Assembly: GCF_034119845.1 (NCBI RefSeq)
Contig: NZ_CP139420.1
Location: 226,001 to 290,000 of the forward strand
DNA from: Flavobacterium sp. NG2
GTDB taxonomy: Bacteria > Bacteroidota > Bacteroidia > Flavobacteriales > Flavobacteriaceae
Length of the DNA stretch: 64,000 nucleotides
Reading direction: 5' to 3'
Under the pieces are notes generated by a model. It had not been told where the DNA came from. It searched no databases and saw nothing but the letters and a program-made list of their open reading frames with translations. The position numbers and the translations under genes are program-made. Below, piece by piece: positions 28,428 through 37,214 of this stretch (within the stretch, counting starts at the first letter, position 1; each line of letters begins with the position of its first letter).

Positions 28428-29099
28428 TTATTTAGCTTTAGGAGTTGTCACCATAAAATCTTTCAAATAAAAAGGTTCAAAATAAGCCACATCAACCGTA
28501 TCGTTATTCACGAACTTTTCAAAACTCAACTTACTCATTTCTTTAGCTGAAGGATATACAACTTCTTCTAAAAAGATGAAGTTTTCACGATTTAAAACCG
28601 TTTTGCATTTTTGCGCACAATCACCAACGAAATAAATTTTATCTCCTATTCCGCTAAAAGATTCTTCAGTAATAATCTCCGCTTGAGTAGCTCGATTGTT
28701 TTCCAAATTAGGAGTAAAAATAGCATTATAAACTTCCATTCTTCGAGCATCCAACATTGGCACAATCAATCCATCAGTAGCAGTAACTTGTGAAGCTAGT
28801 GCCTTTAAAGTATCTATTGCAACTAAGGGAATATTCAAAGCATAACACAAACCTTTGGCCGCCGAAACACCGATGCGAAGACCTGTATACGATCCTGGCC
28901 CTTGACTAACAGCGATAGCTGACAAATCCTGATAACTAATTCCTGCTTCTTTAATAGCTTGCTCTATAAAAACATGTAATTTTTCGGCATGAGAATATCC
29001 TTCTTCAGCAGTTTCATAACAGACAATTGTTTGCCCTTCTTTGGCTAGCGCTACAGAACAATTTTTGGTAGCCGTTTCAATATTTAGAATATAACTCAT
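28428..29099 (-). CDS. tsaB: tRNA threonylcarbamoyladenosine biosynthesis protein TsaB
   Basis: A 223-aa ASKHA-fold protein (YeaZ). The start ILNIETATKNCSVALAKEG and GPGSYTGLRIGVSAAKGLCYAL are characteristic. TsaB forms a complex with TsaD and TsaE that transfers threonylcarbamoyl to A37 of ANN-reading tRNAs. It acts as a platform for TsaD rather than as an enzyme. It may be read through from the adaptor gene 125 bases upstream on the same strand. Confidence 0.93.
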   Translation of the reverse strand: MSYILNIETATKNCSVALAKEGQTIVCYETAEEGYSHAEKLHVFIEQAIKEAGISYQDLSAIAVSQGPGSYTGLRIGVSAAKGLCYALNIPLVAIDTLKALASQVTATDGLIVPMLDARRMEVYNAIFTPNLENNRATQAEIITEESFSGIGDKIYFVGDCAQKCKTVLNRENFIFLEEVVYPSAKEMSKLSFEKFVNNDTVDVAYFEPFYLKDFMVTTPKAK

Positions 29100-29224
29100 T
29101 TATTACTTTTTTTTTGAAAAGAACAGGACAAATATAATCCAATTTAAAATGGAGGAAAAGTATAAAACTTTAAAAAGCCGGGAATTCAGGAATTCGTAAC
29201 TTAATAAATATTGATTTTACCTTA

Positions 29225-30514
29225 CTATTTATCTTCATTCTTTTTCTTCAACATCACTTTGTCACCCGAATTTAATTCTTTGGTCACTGTATTATAAGGT
29301 CCCGTAATCACCACCTCCCCTTTTTTTAATCCACTAAGTATTTCAATATTTGAATCATCTTGAATACCTGTTTTCACGATTCGGATTTTAGCTTTATCAT
29401 TAACTTTAACAAAAACACATTCCAGTTTTTTGTCTTTTTTTACAAGTTTTTCATCATTCTCAGTGACCACATCTTTTTCTAGTGTTTTAGTTGAAGTTGT
29501 ATCCGATTTTACCACAATTGAACTAATAGGGACATTCAATACATTTGGTTTTGTTTTTGTCACAATATCGACAGTGGCGGTCATCCCAGGTCTGAAAGGC
29601 GAATAAGTCGCTGATTTTCCCACCAATAAATCTTGGTAGGATTCTTTTAAAATTCTAACTTTCACCTTAAAATTAGTCACCTGATCAGCTGACAAACTAT
29701 TGCTCGCTGAATTTGAAATACTCGTAACCACTCCTTTGAATTTCTTTTTCAAATAAGCATCTACTTCAATCGAAGCAGCATCGCCTTCCTTGATTTTCAC
29801 AATATCATTTTCATTGACATCTACTTCAACTTCCATATTATTCAAATTAGCCACACGCAATAGCTCTGTTCCAGCCATCTGCTGCGTTCCTAATACCCTT
29901 TCGCCTAATTCTACATTAAGCATCGAAATCGTACCATCAGCAGGGGCATAAATCAAAGTACGGCCTAAATTATCTTGAGCCTCATTGACAGATGCCAAAG
30001 CACTTTGCACATTAAAATAAGCTGCCTGCTTTGTTGCCTTCGCTACTTCAAAAGTAGCTACCGACTTATCCCAATCCGCTTTGGAAATTATCCCTTTTTC
30101 AAACAAGGTTTTATTTCGTTCATAATTCAACTTCGACTCTTTGAATTGAGCCTCGGTTTGCGCCAAACTTGATTTGGAAGAAGACAACCCTGCCTTCGTC
30201 CGATTTAAACTTGAAGTATATAAATCAGGATTTATTTTAACTAACAAATCCCCTTTCTTAACCAATTGCCCCTCTTTAACAGGCAAGGCAATAATTTCTC
30301 CTGAAACCATAGAAGCAATCTTTACCTCAATTTCAGGTTGAATTTTCCCGGTTGCCGAAACTGTTTCAACAATCGTATTATGAGCTACCGTAGTAATTTC
30401 AACCTCCTTTCCATCATTCCTATTTCCTATTACCCCCTTATTAACCAGGAATAACAAAACACCAATCACCACTACTGTAATGGCTATCAAATAATATAAT
30501 GCTCTTTTAGACAT
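29225..30514 (-). CDS. Efflux periplasmic adaptor (HlyD/MacA-like membrane fusion protein)
   Basis: A 429-aa protein with one N-terminal membrane anchor (about 5-25), a lipoyl half-domain (VSGEIIALPVKEGQLVKKGDLLVKI), a long alpha-hairpin (about 100-180), a second lipoyl half, and beta-barrel and membrane-proximal domains. It bridges an inner-membrane pump to a TolC channel. It begins 3 bases after the TolC-like gene, so both are co-transcribed. No pump gene (MacB or RND) is adjacent, which is unusual for such a pair. Confidence 0.9.
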   Translation of the reverse strand: MSKRALYYLIAITVVVIGVLLFLVNKGVIGNRNDGKEVEITTVAHNTIVETVSATGKIQPEIEVKIASMVSGEIIALPVKEGQLVKKGDLLVKINPDLYTSSLNRTKAGLSSSKSSLAQTEAQFKESKLNYERNKTLFEKGIISKADWDKSVATFEVAKATKQAAYFNVQSALASVNEAQDNLGRTLIYAPADGTISMLNVELGERVLGTQQMAGTELLRVANLNNMEVEVDVNENDIVKIKEGDAASIEVDAYLKKKFKGVVTSISNSASNSLSADQVTNFKVKVRILKESYQDLLVGKSATYSPFRPGMTATVDIVTKTKPNVLNVPISSIVVKSDTTSTKTLEKDVVTENDEKLVKKDKKLECVFVKVNDKAKIRIVKTGIQDDSNIEILSGLKKGEVVITGPYNTVTKELNSGDKVMLKKKNEDK

Positions 30515-30517
30515 GAT

Positions 30518-31891
30518 TTATTCTTTTTTTACAATCGGAATTCCAAAATAGAATTCCAATATTTTAATTTTAAAAATATAATCGTATTTGGTTCTCAACA
30601 CCTCTGATTGGGCATTGGAAAACAAAATTTGTGACTGACTCAACTCAAATGAATTCATTAATCCTACCTCAAATTTTTCTTGCGCATAACGAAAAGACTC
30701 TTTTCGAGCTTGAAGCGCTTCTACAGCCGACTCATAGGATTGTAAAGCCCCTTTTGCATCCGTAAATGCTGTATAGACATTTCGTTCTAAATCTAAATTT
30801 TGCTGTTCTAAAGCTATTTTTGATTTTTCAAGATTCACTTTAGAACGTTCTACATTATTGCGAACTGTAAAACCATTAAAAATAGGAACATTTAATTGCG
30901 CCCCAAAAGACTGCCCTTTGTTGTCATTAAATTGATCAAAAAATGGCGGAGCACTTTGCACTCCTATGATAGCACCATTACTATCTCTCAAAGCAATATC
31001 CGCATAGGATATTCTCGTATTGTAATTATAAAATCCTTTTAGAGTTGGCTGAAAACCACCTTTGGCAATAACCAAGTTTTTTTCGGCTATGGCCAAATTG
31101 GTTTGCGCAATTTTTAATTCCGTTCGTTGTTCTTTTGCCACATCTAGAACAGCATTTGGAGTATTCATCAAAATACTATTATCAACTTTCAAACTATCTT
31201 CTTCAATCACTTCAAAATTTATAAAATCATCCAACTGCAATAACTGCGCTAAACTCAATTTTGAAATCAAAAGTAAATTTTCCGCATTCACTACTCTTTG
31301 TTTATCTGACGCAATAGTAGCTTTTGCATCTAACAATTCGCCCCTAGCAATTGTCCCTTCTTTTACTAATTCCTGAGTACGCATCAACTGCTGCTCATCA
31401 ATACGGAGTTGCTCTTTTTGTACTTTTAAATTTTCAATATTAAAAAGAACCTGCAAATAAGCGTTCGCAACATTCAAAGCAATATCTTCTTTCATCTTTA
31501 CCAACTGATATTGTGCCGCTATAATTGAAAGATTTGATTTCCTAAGCGCATTTTGATTTTGCAATCCCTTATAAATATCTATACCAACAGTCCCACTGAC
31601 AGAAGTAAATTGTGTAGTTTTATTTTGTAATATACCAGTAGTAATATCTTGATTCAAACCTATATTCCAAGAATGAGAGGCAGCAGCATTAAAAGAAGGT
31701 AGAAAACTTCCAAAGGCTTGTTTTTTATCTATGGTTGCAGTTTGTGTATCTAATTCTGTTTGTTGAATAGAAATATTATGCTCTAAAGCGTAGAATACAC
31801 AATCCTCCAAAGACCATCTTTTAGTTTGTGCATTTACGGTCAAACTAAAAGTAAAAACTAAAAACGAAATAGACTGAAATAGGTTTTTCAT
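30518..31891 (-). CDS. TolC-family outer membrane efflux protein
   Basis: A 457-aa protein with signal peptide (ending TVNAQT) and two long-helix OEP repeats, beginning WSLEDCVFYALEHNISIQQ, the usual first helix of TolC proteins. It forms the outer-membrane/periplasmic channel of a tripartite efflux system with the adaptor downstream. A reverse-strand TATCTTTG box (31920-31913) is 21 bases before the start. Confidence 0.92.
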   Translation of the reverse strand: MKNLFQSISFLVFTFSLTVNAQTKRWSLEDCVFYALEHNISIQQTELDTQTATIDKKQAFGSFLPSFNAAASHSWNIGLNQDITTGILQNKTTQFTSVSGTVGIDIYKGLQNQNALRKSNLSIIAAQYQLVKMKEDIALNVANAYLQVLFNIENLKVQKEQLRIDEQQLMRTQELVKEGTIARGELLDAKATIASDKQRVVNAENLLLISKLSLAQLLQLDDFINFEVIEEDSLKVDNSILMNTPNAVLDVAKEQRTELKIAQTNLAIAEKNLVIAKGGFQPTLKGFYNYNTRISYADIALRDSNGAIIGVQSAPPFFDQFNDNKGQSFGAQLNVPIFNGFTVRNNVERSKVNLEKSKIALEQQNLDLERNVYTAFTDAKGALQSYESAVEALQARKESFRYAQEKFEVGLMNSFELSQSQILFSNAQSEVLRTKYDYIFKIKILEFYFGIPIVKKE

Positions 31892-32005
31892 GCTTTAATA
31901 TTCGAACTAACCCAAAGATAATATACAAAATTAACTATTTGTGATATTATAGAACTAATCTTTAAATAAAACCCATACAATCAATTTAACAAAAAACTAA
32001 ATGAG

Positions 32006-32042
32006 AAAAAAAAACTTCCGTTTAGAAAACTAAACGGAAGTT
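32006..32042 (-). terminator. Orphan intrinsic terminator
   Basis: Perfect 13-base arms AACTTCCGTTTAG (32013-32025) and CTAAACGGAAGTT (32030-32042), loop AAAA. On the reverse strand it is followed by nine T (32014-32006); on the plus strand no T run follows. No reverse-strand gene ends here. Confidence 0.8.
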
Positions 32043-32228
32043 AAAACCAACAAAATATCTTATTCCTAATAATAAGTCTTTAGATATTTCAAGCTTACTA
32101 ATTCAAAATGGTTTTAAAAAAAAATCATCAATATCTTTATCGTCAAAAAACAAAAAATCTAAGTGTCCAAACACCAATATATTTATTTAAACGAACATTA
32201 CAATACTTTTTTGGCGCAAAAAAACTGA
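32006..32228 (-). ncRNA. Candidate small RNA ending at the orphan terminator
   Basis: A reverse-strand TAGATTTG box (32236-32229) matches TAnnTTTG and would start a transcript of roughly 220 bases that ends exactly at the terminator at 32006-32042. All reverse-strand reading frames between are closed within a few codons. No family is recognised, and the -33 box is poor. Inference only. Confidence 0.3.
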
Positions 32229-32533
32229 CAAATCTACAAATATTCTATCAACCATAACACGCACTTTTTGTGATATTTAAGCGACTAACGATTAAAAACA
32301 GTAAAAATCGACAAAGTATCCCAATATAGATTTTAAGTAAGAATTTACTTTCTTGAAATTACTTTAAAAACAATGATATAATATTTATAAAATAACTAAA
32401 ACTGAAGTCAAAAAATTTAATTATAGTATTTTTCTGATGATAAAAAAAGAAAAAACAGACCTTAACATTTGTGTTTAAAAATCAAAATATATCAATTTAA
32501 TAGCTAATTTTGAAAGCATAAATCTGATAAACA

Positions 32534-33943
32534 ATGAGGCATTTCACTCGAACTTTTCTTTTTATAATTTCTAGTATTATAATAACTTCCTGCAGTAGCA
32601 CAAACAAAATAGCCACTCTCAAACCAGAACCTGATGACGCCAGTCCAATAGTTTATGAAAACAGCCCATCTTTCATAAATTTACCTATCAGTATTAAATT
32701 AAAAGATATTGAAAACGGAACTAATTCGTATTTAAATGGTTTAATATATGAAGACAATACCATTGAAGATGATGATATTGAAATAAAAATATGGAAACTA
32801 GCCCCAATACGTATCTTAAACGAAAACGCCTCATCAAGCAACAAAATAACTACTATTTTACCTTTAAAAGCATTAATAAAATACCGAATAGGCACAAAAA
32901 AACTAGGGATTGAAATGTACGACATCCGCGAGTTTAATCTAAACGGACAAATTACTTTATCAAGCAACGTAGCGTTGACAAACTGGAGACTAAAAACAAA
33001 AACCGAATTCAAATCGCTAGACTGGAACGAAAGTCCGACAATGACTATCTTCGGAAAAAACATGCCCATTACCTATATCATAAATCCTGCTTTGAAACTA
33101 TTCAAAACTAAGATTGAAACAAAAATTGATGAAGCCATAGAAAAAGCGATGGATTTTAAACCGAATGTAATTTCAGCCATTGAAAAAATAAGCCAACCAT
33201 TTCAAATGAACGAAGCTTATGAAAGTTGGTTGCGAATTAATCCGATTGAAATATATGCTAGTGATGCTAAGTTAAAAAACGATTCTTTCCTACTTGATAT
33301 GGGATTAAAATGCAATATGGAAACGCTTATTGGTGTTAAACCAGAAACAAAATTTGACGCCTCCAAAATAGTATTAAAAGCAGTTACTAAAATTCCGAAC
33401 CAAATTACCGCAAATATTATTGCCGTATCAAGCTATTATGATGCGTCCAAAATAATGACAAAGAATTTTTCAGGACAAGAATTTGGGTCAGGAAGTAAAA
33501 AGATAAAAGTAAAAGACGTCAATATTTGGCACAAAAACGGCAAAATGGTGGTCGCACTAGATGTATTAGGTTCTGTTAATGGCACTATTTACTTGGCTGG
33601 ACTTCCTAAATACAATGAAGAAAAAAAAGAAATATACTTTGACAATTTGGATTATGTTTTTGACACAAAAAGTAAAATAATGAGAACTGCCAATTGGCTT
33701 GCCCAAGGAATCATTTTGAAGAAAATACAAGAAAGTTGTCGCTATTCCATCAAGCCTAATTTAGACGAAGGGAAAAAATCTATTATGACTTACCTTAACA
33801 ATTACTCCCCAATGACAGGAGTTTATGTGAATGGAAAAACCGAGGATATTCAGTTTGAAAAAATACAGTTGACTAATAACGCCATCCTTGCTTTCTTAAA
33901 AATTAATGGGGCTATAAATATCAGTGTTAACGGATTGAAATAA
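32534..33943 (+). CDS. DUF4403 family lipoprotein
   Basis: A 469-aa lipoprotein, signal sequence ending IIITSC (C20). The sequence layout, with opening INLPISIKLKDIENGTNSYLNG and a C-terminal half with two repeated beta-rich segments, fits the DUF4403 family, which resembles lipid-binding tubular (BPI/SMP-like) folds. Function is not established. Preceded by the -7 box TAATTTTG and followed by a repeat-rich stretch, so it is a single-gene unit. Confidence 0.7.
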   Translation: MRHFTRTFLFIISSIIITSCSSTNKIATLKPEPDDASPIVYENSPSFINLPISIKLKDIENGTNSYLNGLIYEDNTIEDDDIEIKIWKLAPIRILNENASSSNKITTILPLKALIKYRIGTKKLGIEMYDIREFNLNGQITLSSNVALTNWRLKTKTEFKSLDWNESPTMTIFGKNMPITYIINPALKLFKTKIETKIDEAIEKAMDFKPNVISAIEKISQPFQMNEAYESWLRINPIEIYASDAKLKNDSFLLDMGLKCNMETLIGVKPETKFDASKIVLKAVTKIPNQITANIIAVSSYYDASKIMTKNFSGQEFGSGSKKIKVKDVNIWHKNGKMVVALDVLGSVNGTIYLAGLPKYNEEKKEIYFDNLDYVFDTKSKIMRTANWLAQGIILKKIQESCRYSIKPNLDEGKKSIMTYLNNYSPMTGVYVNGKTEDIQFEKIQLTNNAILAFLKINGAINISVNGLK

Positions 33944-34388
33944 AAAACTACTGAATTAACTGTAAGCAAATACATTTTTCAAGCCAAATAAAAAACTGCT
34001 TCTTTAAAAATTTAATTAGCCACAGATTTAAAGAAAGTGGTCGGACTTTGACAAAGAGTTGCTAACTTGGAAAAAGACCACAAATTACACAAATTAGCAC
34101 AAAATCAAAAATGTATTAAATTGAATTACACAAATTTCTAATTAATATCAAAATTATTATCTGCAAAAATCTGCCAAATCTGCGTGCTTATTTTTTGCAC
34201 GCAGATTTACACAGATTTTTTTTAATAGAAATATTTGATAAACACACATTTAGACAAAGAGTTAGATAGAATTAAAAAGATTAACACAGATTAATCCTTT
34301 TAATCTGTGGCCAAAATTTACTTAGCGACTATTGGCGAGATGAACAAAAGCTCATTCTTTAAAATTAATTTACAAACTATATAAAGTG
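33944..34388. other. 445-base gene-less region containing a repeat-bounded element
   Basis: No protein-like frame. It consists mostly of the inverted-repeat element at 34019-34311, with AT-rich flanks. Confidence 0.6.
34019..34311. repeat. Gene-less element with the same ends as the GxxExxY unit
   Basis: GCCACAGATT (34019-34028) and its inverse AATCTGTGGC (34302-34311) bound 293 bases without a gene. The ends are identical to those at 15337 and 15817. Inside are further ACACAGATT and AATCTG words and a perfect 12-base hairpin: AAATCTGCGTGC (34176-34187) with GCACGCAGATTT (34197-34208). It looks like a miniature or decayed relative of the GxxExxY unit. Confidence 0.65.
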
Positions 34389-34676
34389 CTACTTTTTATT
34401 TTTTCTCATTCTATAAACCGCATATCCAATTCCTGCTACTAACAAATAAGGAATAGCCATTAAATAAACGATTCCATCATTTACTGCTTCGGCTTGAGCG
34501 TTGTTAGCATCGCCAGCCAACGCAGCCCTACACATCGCACATTGAGCATATGAGGAAATTTCAATAAACAAAAAACAAATTCCAAACAGAACAGATTTAT
34601 ATTTGGTATTTGAAATTTTCACTTTACCGTTTCTACTTCTAACTTCTAACTTATGTCTTCTAACTTTAGTAAGCAT
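34389..34676 (-). CDS. Small membrane protein with CxxC motif in the oxidase locus
   Basis: A 95-aa frame. The plausible mature part has a signal or membrane segment (SVLFGICFLFIEISSYAQ), then CAMCRAALAG with a CxxC pair, then a C-terminal membrane helix and basic end (MRKNKK). The ATG at 34676 overlaps the DUF420 gene and gives an odd basic N-terminus; a GTG 19 codons in (near 34622) would give a normal signal peptide starting KISNTKYK. Last gene of the SCO/DUF420 unit. CxxC in this setting suggests a redox or copper role, but that is inference. Confidence 0.6.
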   Translation of the reverse strand: MLTKVRRHKLEVRSRNGKVKISNTKYKSVLFGICFLFIEISSYAQCAMCRAALAGDANNAQAEAVNDGIVYLMAIPYLLVAGIGYAVYRMRKNKK

Positions 34677-35208
34677 AATAAGGAGCTATCATTAAATAAA
34701 CAATCACTCCCGTTAAAGCAACATACAACCAAATAGGAAAAGTAATCTTAGCTATTTTTTTATGTTTGTCAAAAACTTGTGCTAAGGCTCTAACATAAGT
34801 AATCAAAACCAAAGGAATAATAACGACAGACAAAATAATATGTGTGATTAGAATAAAATAATACACATATTTAATCAATCCTTCTCCACCGAATTTTGTT
34901 GAATCAGATGTCATATGATAAGCCACATACATTCCAAGAAAAGCAATCGAACAAGCTATTGCAGTTTTCATTAAATTCTCGTGTAAGCGACGGTTTCCTT
35001 TTTTAATAGCCATAACCGCTAAAACCAAAACAACTGCTGTAATTCCATTTACAATTGCATAAATAGGCGGTAAAAAAGACAAAGGTTCTACATCATAGCC
35101 CAACTTACGTAAATTAACACCAAACAACAAAGCAACGACTAATGGGATTGTAACAGATAAAACAACAATCCACTTATTATATTTTTGTTCTAAATCTTGA
35201 TTTTTCAT
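34666..35208 (-). CDS. DUF420 membrane protein (cytochrome oxidase-associated)
   Basis: A 180-aa protein with about five membrane helices. It has several conserved-type histidines in or near helices (MYVAYHMTSDS, LITHIILSV). DUF420 proteins are found beside SCO and oxidase subunit genes and are thought to help oxidase assembly (CtaM-like). It follows the SCO gene by 10 bases and overlaps the start of the small CxxC gene. Confidence 0.82.
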   Translation of the reverse strand: MKNQDLEQKYNKWIVVLSVTIPLVVALLFGVNLRKLGYDVEPLSFLPPIYAIVNGITAVVLVLAVMAIKKGNRRLHENLMKTAIACSIAFLGMYVAYHMTSDSTKFGGEGLIKYVYYFILITHIILSVVIIPLVLITYVRALAQVFDKHKKIAKITFPIWLYVALTGVIVYLMIAPYYAY

Positions 35209-35218
35209 TTCCTTATTA

Positions 35219-35905
35219 TTATTCTCCTAGTAATATGCTAATATCTTGTTGTATGTCTCTAACTCCGCTTTTTTCTAATCCATCATAATACAAAATAGGA
35301 TTTCCAAATTCATCCTTACGACAGCGAATATTCCCTTTTTTATCAATCAAAGCAAAAAGTCCCGAATGTTCAAAACCACCAGCTACTTTATCATTTTCGG
35401 CAGCATAAAGATTAAAACCTTTATTAGCCAGACTCATAATTTCTGATTTATCGCCTGTTAAAAAATGCCAGTTGGATGATTTCACTCCTAATAACTCAGC
35501 ATGTGACTTTAAAACTTCGGCAGTATCATGTGCAGGATCGATGGTTATAGAAGCAATTCCAAAATTAGGATTTCCAAAAAATTTATCCTGAAGAATCAAC
35601 ATACTTTGATTCATCTTTGGACAAATGGAAGGACAGGTTGTAAAGAAAAATTCCAACACATACACCTTACCCTCAAAATCTTTATTACTAATCTTAATAT
35701 TATCTTGATTCACTAACTCAAACTTTGGCGCTGGTCCAATTTCAACTAATTTATCATCAGCATCAGAAAGCGAGTTTACCTTATCTAATCTGTTCCCTTT
35801 GACCACATCACCAGATTGGAGTCTTTCAACAATTTTAGGAACGGCATAAATTCCGAAAATCAAAATGATAAATGAAATTCCTATATAGGATTTATTTTTA
35901 AACAT
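35219..35905 (-). CDS. SCO family copper chaperone
   Basis: A 228-aa thioredoxin-fold protein with an N-terminal membrane anchor. The copper motif TTCPSICPKMN (CxxxC) is present, and the distal histidine fits GGFEHSGLFALID. SCO proteins deliver copper to the CuA site of cytochrome oxidase subunit II. It lies between a SCO-like paralogue lacking the cysteines and DUF420, in the oxidase locus. Confidence 0.92.
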   Translation of the reverse strand: MFKNKSYIGISFIILIFGIYAVPKIVERLQSGDVVKGNRLDKVNSLSDADDKLVEIGPAPKFELVNQDNIKISNKDFEGKVYVLEFFFTTCPSICPKMNQSMLILQDKFFGNPNFGIASITIDPAHDTAEVLKSHAELLGVKSSNWHFLTGDKSEIMSLANKGFNLYAAENDKVAGGFEHSGLFALIDKKGNIRCRKDEFGNPILYYDGLEKSGVRDIQQDISILLGE

Positions 35906-35914
35906 AATAACAAA

Positions 35915-36556
35915 TTAAAGTTGCTTGGAAGCATTATTATTCTTCTTTAGAGCAGCACGATATTCGTAAAGTAAAATTTTGAAATCGTCTAGCATTTCGT
36001 TACTCAATTCTGCCGGATGAAAAGTATTATAACTTTCTTTATATTCGTCTGAACCATTTCGCCCACGGATATTGCGTTCTTTATCGATAATAAAAACATT
36101 TGAAGTTCCAGAATGAGCATCCAAAGTTCCTTTTAAACCCAGTTGACTATAGTAATTATTGATGTTTTCTGGTGAGGTAAATACAAAATGCCAGTTCGAA
36201 ACATCGGTGAATTCATCCAGAGCATCCAAAATATTCTTAATACTTTCCTCTGTACCACTAGGACAAACCATTACAAATTGTAAATCCTTGAACGTATGAT
36301 AGCGTTGGTATATTTTTTCATTTAGATTAAAAAGATTCCCTCTGTTTTTTACAATTTCAGAACCTCCAAAACCAAGAATGGTGATTTTACCCTCTAAACT
36401 TACTGTTTCTCCTCTAAGTGACTCCCATTTTCCTAAATCAGGAACTTTTGCTGAAACTACAGGCAATTTTGTAAAACTATTAACCCCCGAAGCAAAAAAA
36501 AGATAGGCAACAATTGGAAGTACAAAAAGGATAAAAAGAACAATATTTTTTTTCAT
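35915..36556 (-). CDS. SCO-like thioredoxin-fold protein without the CxxxC pair
   Basis: A 213-aa anchored protein in the same unit as the SCO gene, 9 bases upstream of it. It has the same order of elements (LEGKITILGFGG, then NVFIIDKERNIRGRNG) but at the copper site only non-motif residues appear (GGSEIVKNRGNLF); a single cysteine lies elsewhere (FVMVCPSG). I chose ATG 36556 (MKKNIVLFILF); the frame opens at a TTG at 36565. It probably helps the SCO partner; the role is not known. Confidence 0.75.
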   Translation of the reverse strand: MKKNIVLFILFVLPIVAYLFFASGVNSFTKLPVVSAKVPDLGKWESLRGETVSLEGKITILGFGGSEIVKNRGNLFNLNEKIYQRYHTFKDLQFVMVCPSGTEESIKNILDALDEFTDVSNWHFVFTSPENINNYYSQLGLKGTLDAHSGTSNVFIIDKERNIRGRNGSDEYKESYNTFHPAELSNEMLDDFKILLYEYRAALKKNNNASKQL

Positions 36557-36577
36557 TGAAAGCAATCTTTAAAAGGA

Positions 36578-36585
36578 CAAAGGTA
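36578..36585 (-). promoter_or_regulatory. -7 box of the SCO-like/SCO/DUF420 unit
   Basis: Reverse strand TACCTTTG (36585-36578) lies 21 bases upstream of the chosen ATG. A weak GTTG stands 24 bases further upstream. Together with the terminator at 36793 it suggests this unit is transcribed separately from the oxidase subunits. Confidence 0.4.
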
Positions 36586-36792
36586 AATATGACAACGCAT
36601 AATTTTTTACAACCGCTAATTCGCAATTTTTTTTTTTTAAAACTAATACTAATACACCGATTATTAGTGGTATTGACACAAATTAAACACCTAAAAATAA
36701 ATTGGGTTAAAAATCAGCGACCAGAACTTTAGCGAATTGACGGAGCAATTAGCAGTTAATTAACACTAGCGTTTGCCACGACAAAAGTAAGC

Positions 36793-36826
36793 AAAAAAAA
36801 AGGTATCCGAAAAAACGAATACCTTT
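36793..36826 (-). terminator. Terminator of the ctaB-cox operon
   Basis: Arms AAAGGTATCCG (36799-36809) and CGAATACCTTT (36816-36826) with one mismatch; on the reverse strand the stem is followed by a T run (36800-36793). It is 20 bases past the subunit IV stop. Confidence 0.8.
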
Positions 36827-36845
36827 AGTTTGAATTAATATAGTG

Positions 36846-37196
36846 TTAAAAATTCCACTTAATTGTTGAATCTTTAAAAACCCCATAAATATAATCTCCT
36901 TCAGTTAAAAGGATAAATAACAGATATAAAACTAAGAAAATCAATGGCGAAACAACTGACCATCTTAAACTACTTTTTTCTCCACCCATGTGCATGAAAG
37001 ACCACACAATATAGTAAGCTTTAAAAATCGTTAAAATATAAAAAACCCAGTTTAATAAATTCATCCCTAAGAAATGATTCAAGAATAATGCATCTGGCTT
37101 ATAAATACCCAAAAACACCTCTACAATGGTAACTGCAGATAAAATTCCGAAAACTTTCCAGATAGCAGCTGTATTTGATTCATGTGCGTGTGACAT
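36846..37196 (-). CDS. Cytochrome c oxidase subunit IV family protein
   Basis: A 116-aa protein with three membrane helices and the histidine-rich start MSHAHES. WSFMHMGGEKSSLRWS between helices 2 and 3 is typical of the prokaryotic subunit IV (CtaF/CyoD-like) family. It stabilises the heme-copper oxidase. Last gene of the operon, 18 bases after the subunit III gene. Confidence 0.88.
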   Translation of the reverse strand: MSHAHESNTAAIWKVFGILSAVTIVEVFLGIYKPDALFLNHFLGMNLLNWVFYILTIFKAYYIVWSFMHMGGEKSSLRWSVVSPLIFLVLYLLFILLTEGDYIYGVFKDSTIKWNF

Positions 37197-37214
37197 AATA
37201 CTATTTTTAAAAAA

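Larger units (their letters stand above)
31892..32533. other. 642-base intergenic region between tolC-like and DUF4403 genes
   Basis: AT-rich, without a protein-like frame. It holds the TolC -7 box (31913-31920), a strong reverse-strand terminator with no gene upstream (32006-32042) and a -7 box TAATTTTG (32505-32512) for the DUF4403 gene. See the candidate small RNA. Confidence 0.6.

Noticed and set aside
36557..36565. Upstream TTG start of the SCO-like gene
   Set aside because: ATG at 36556 begins a normal signal anchor (MKKNIVLFILF), three codons later.
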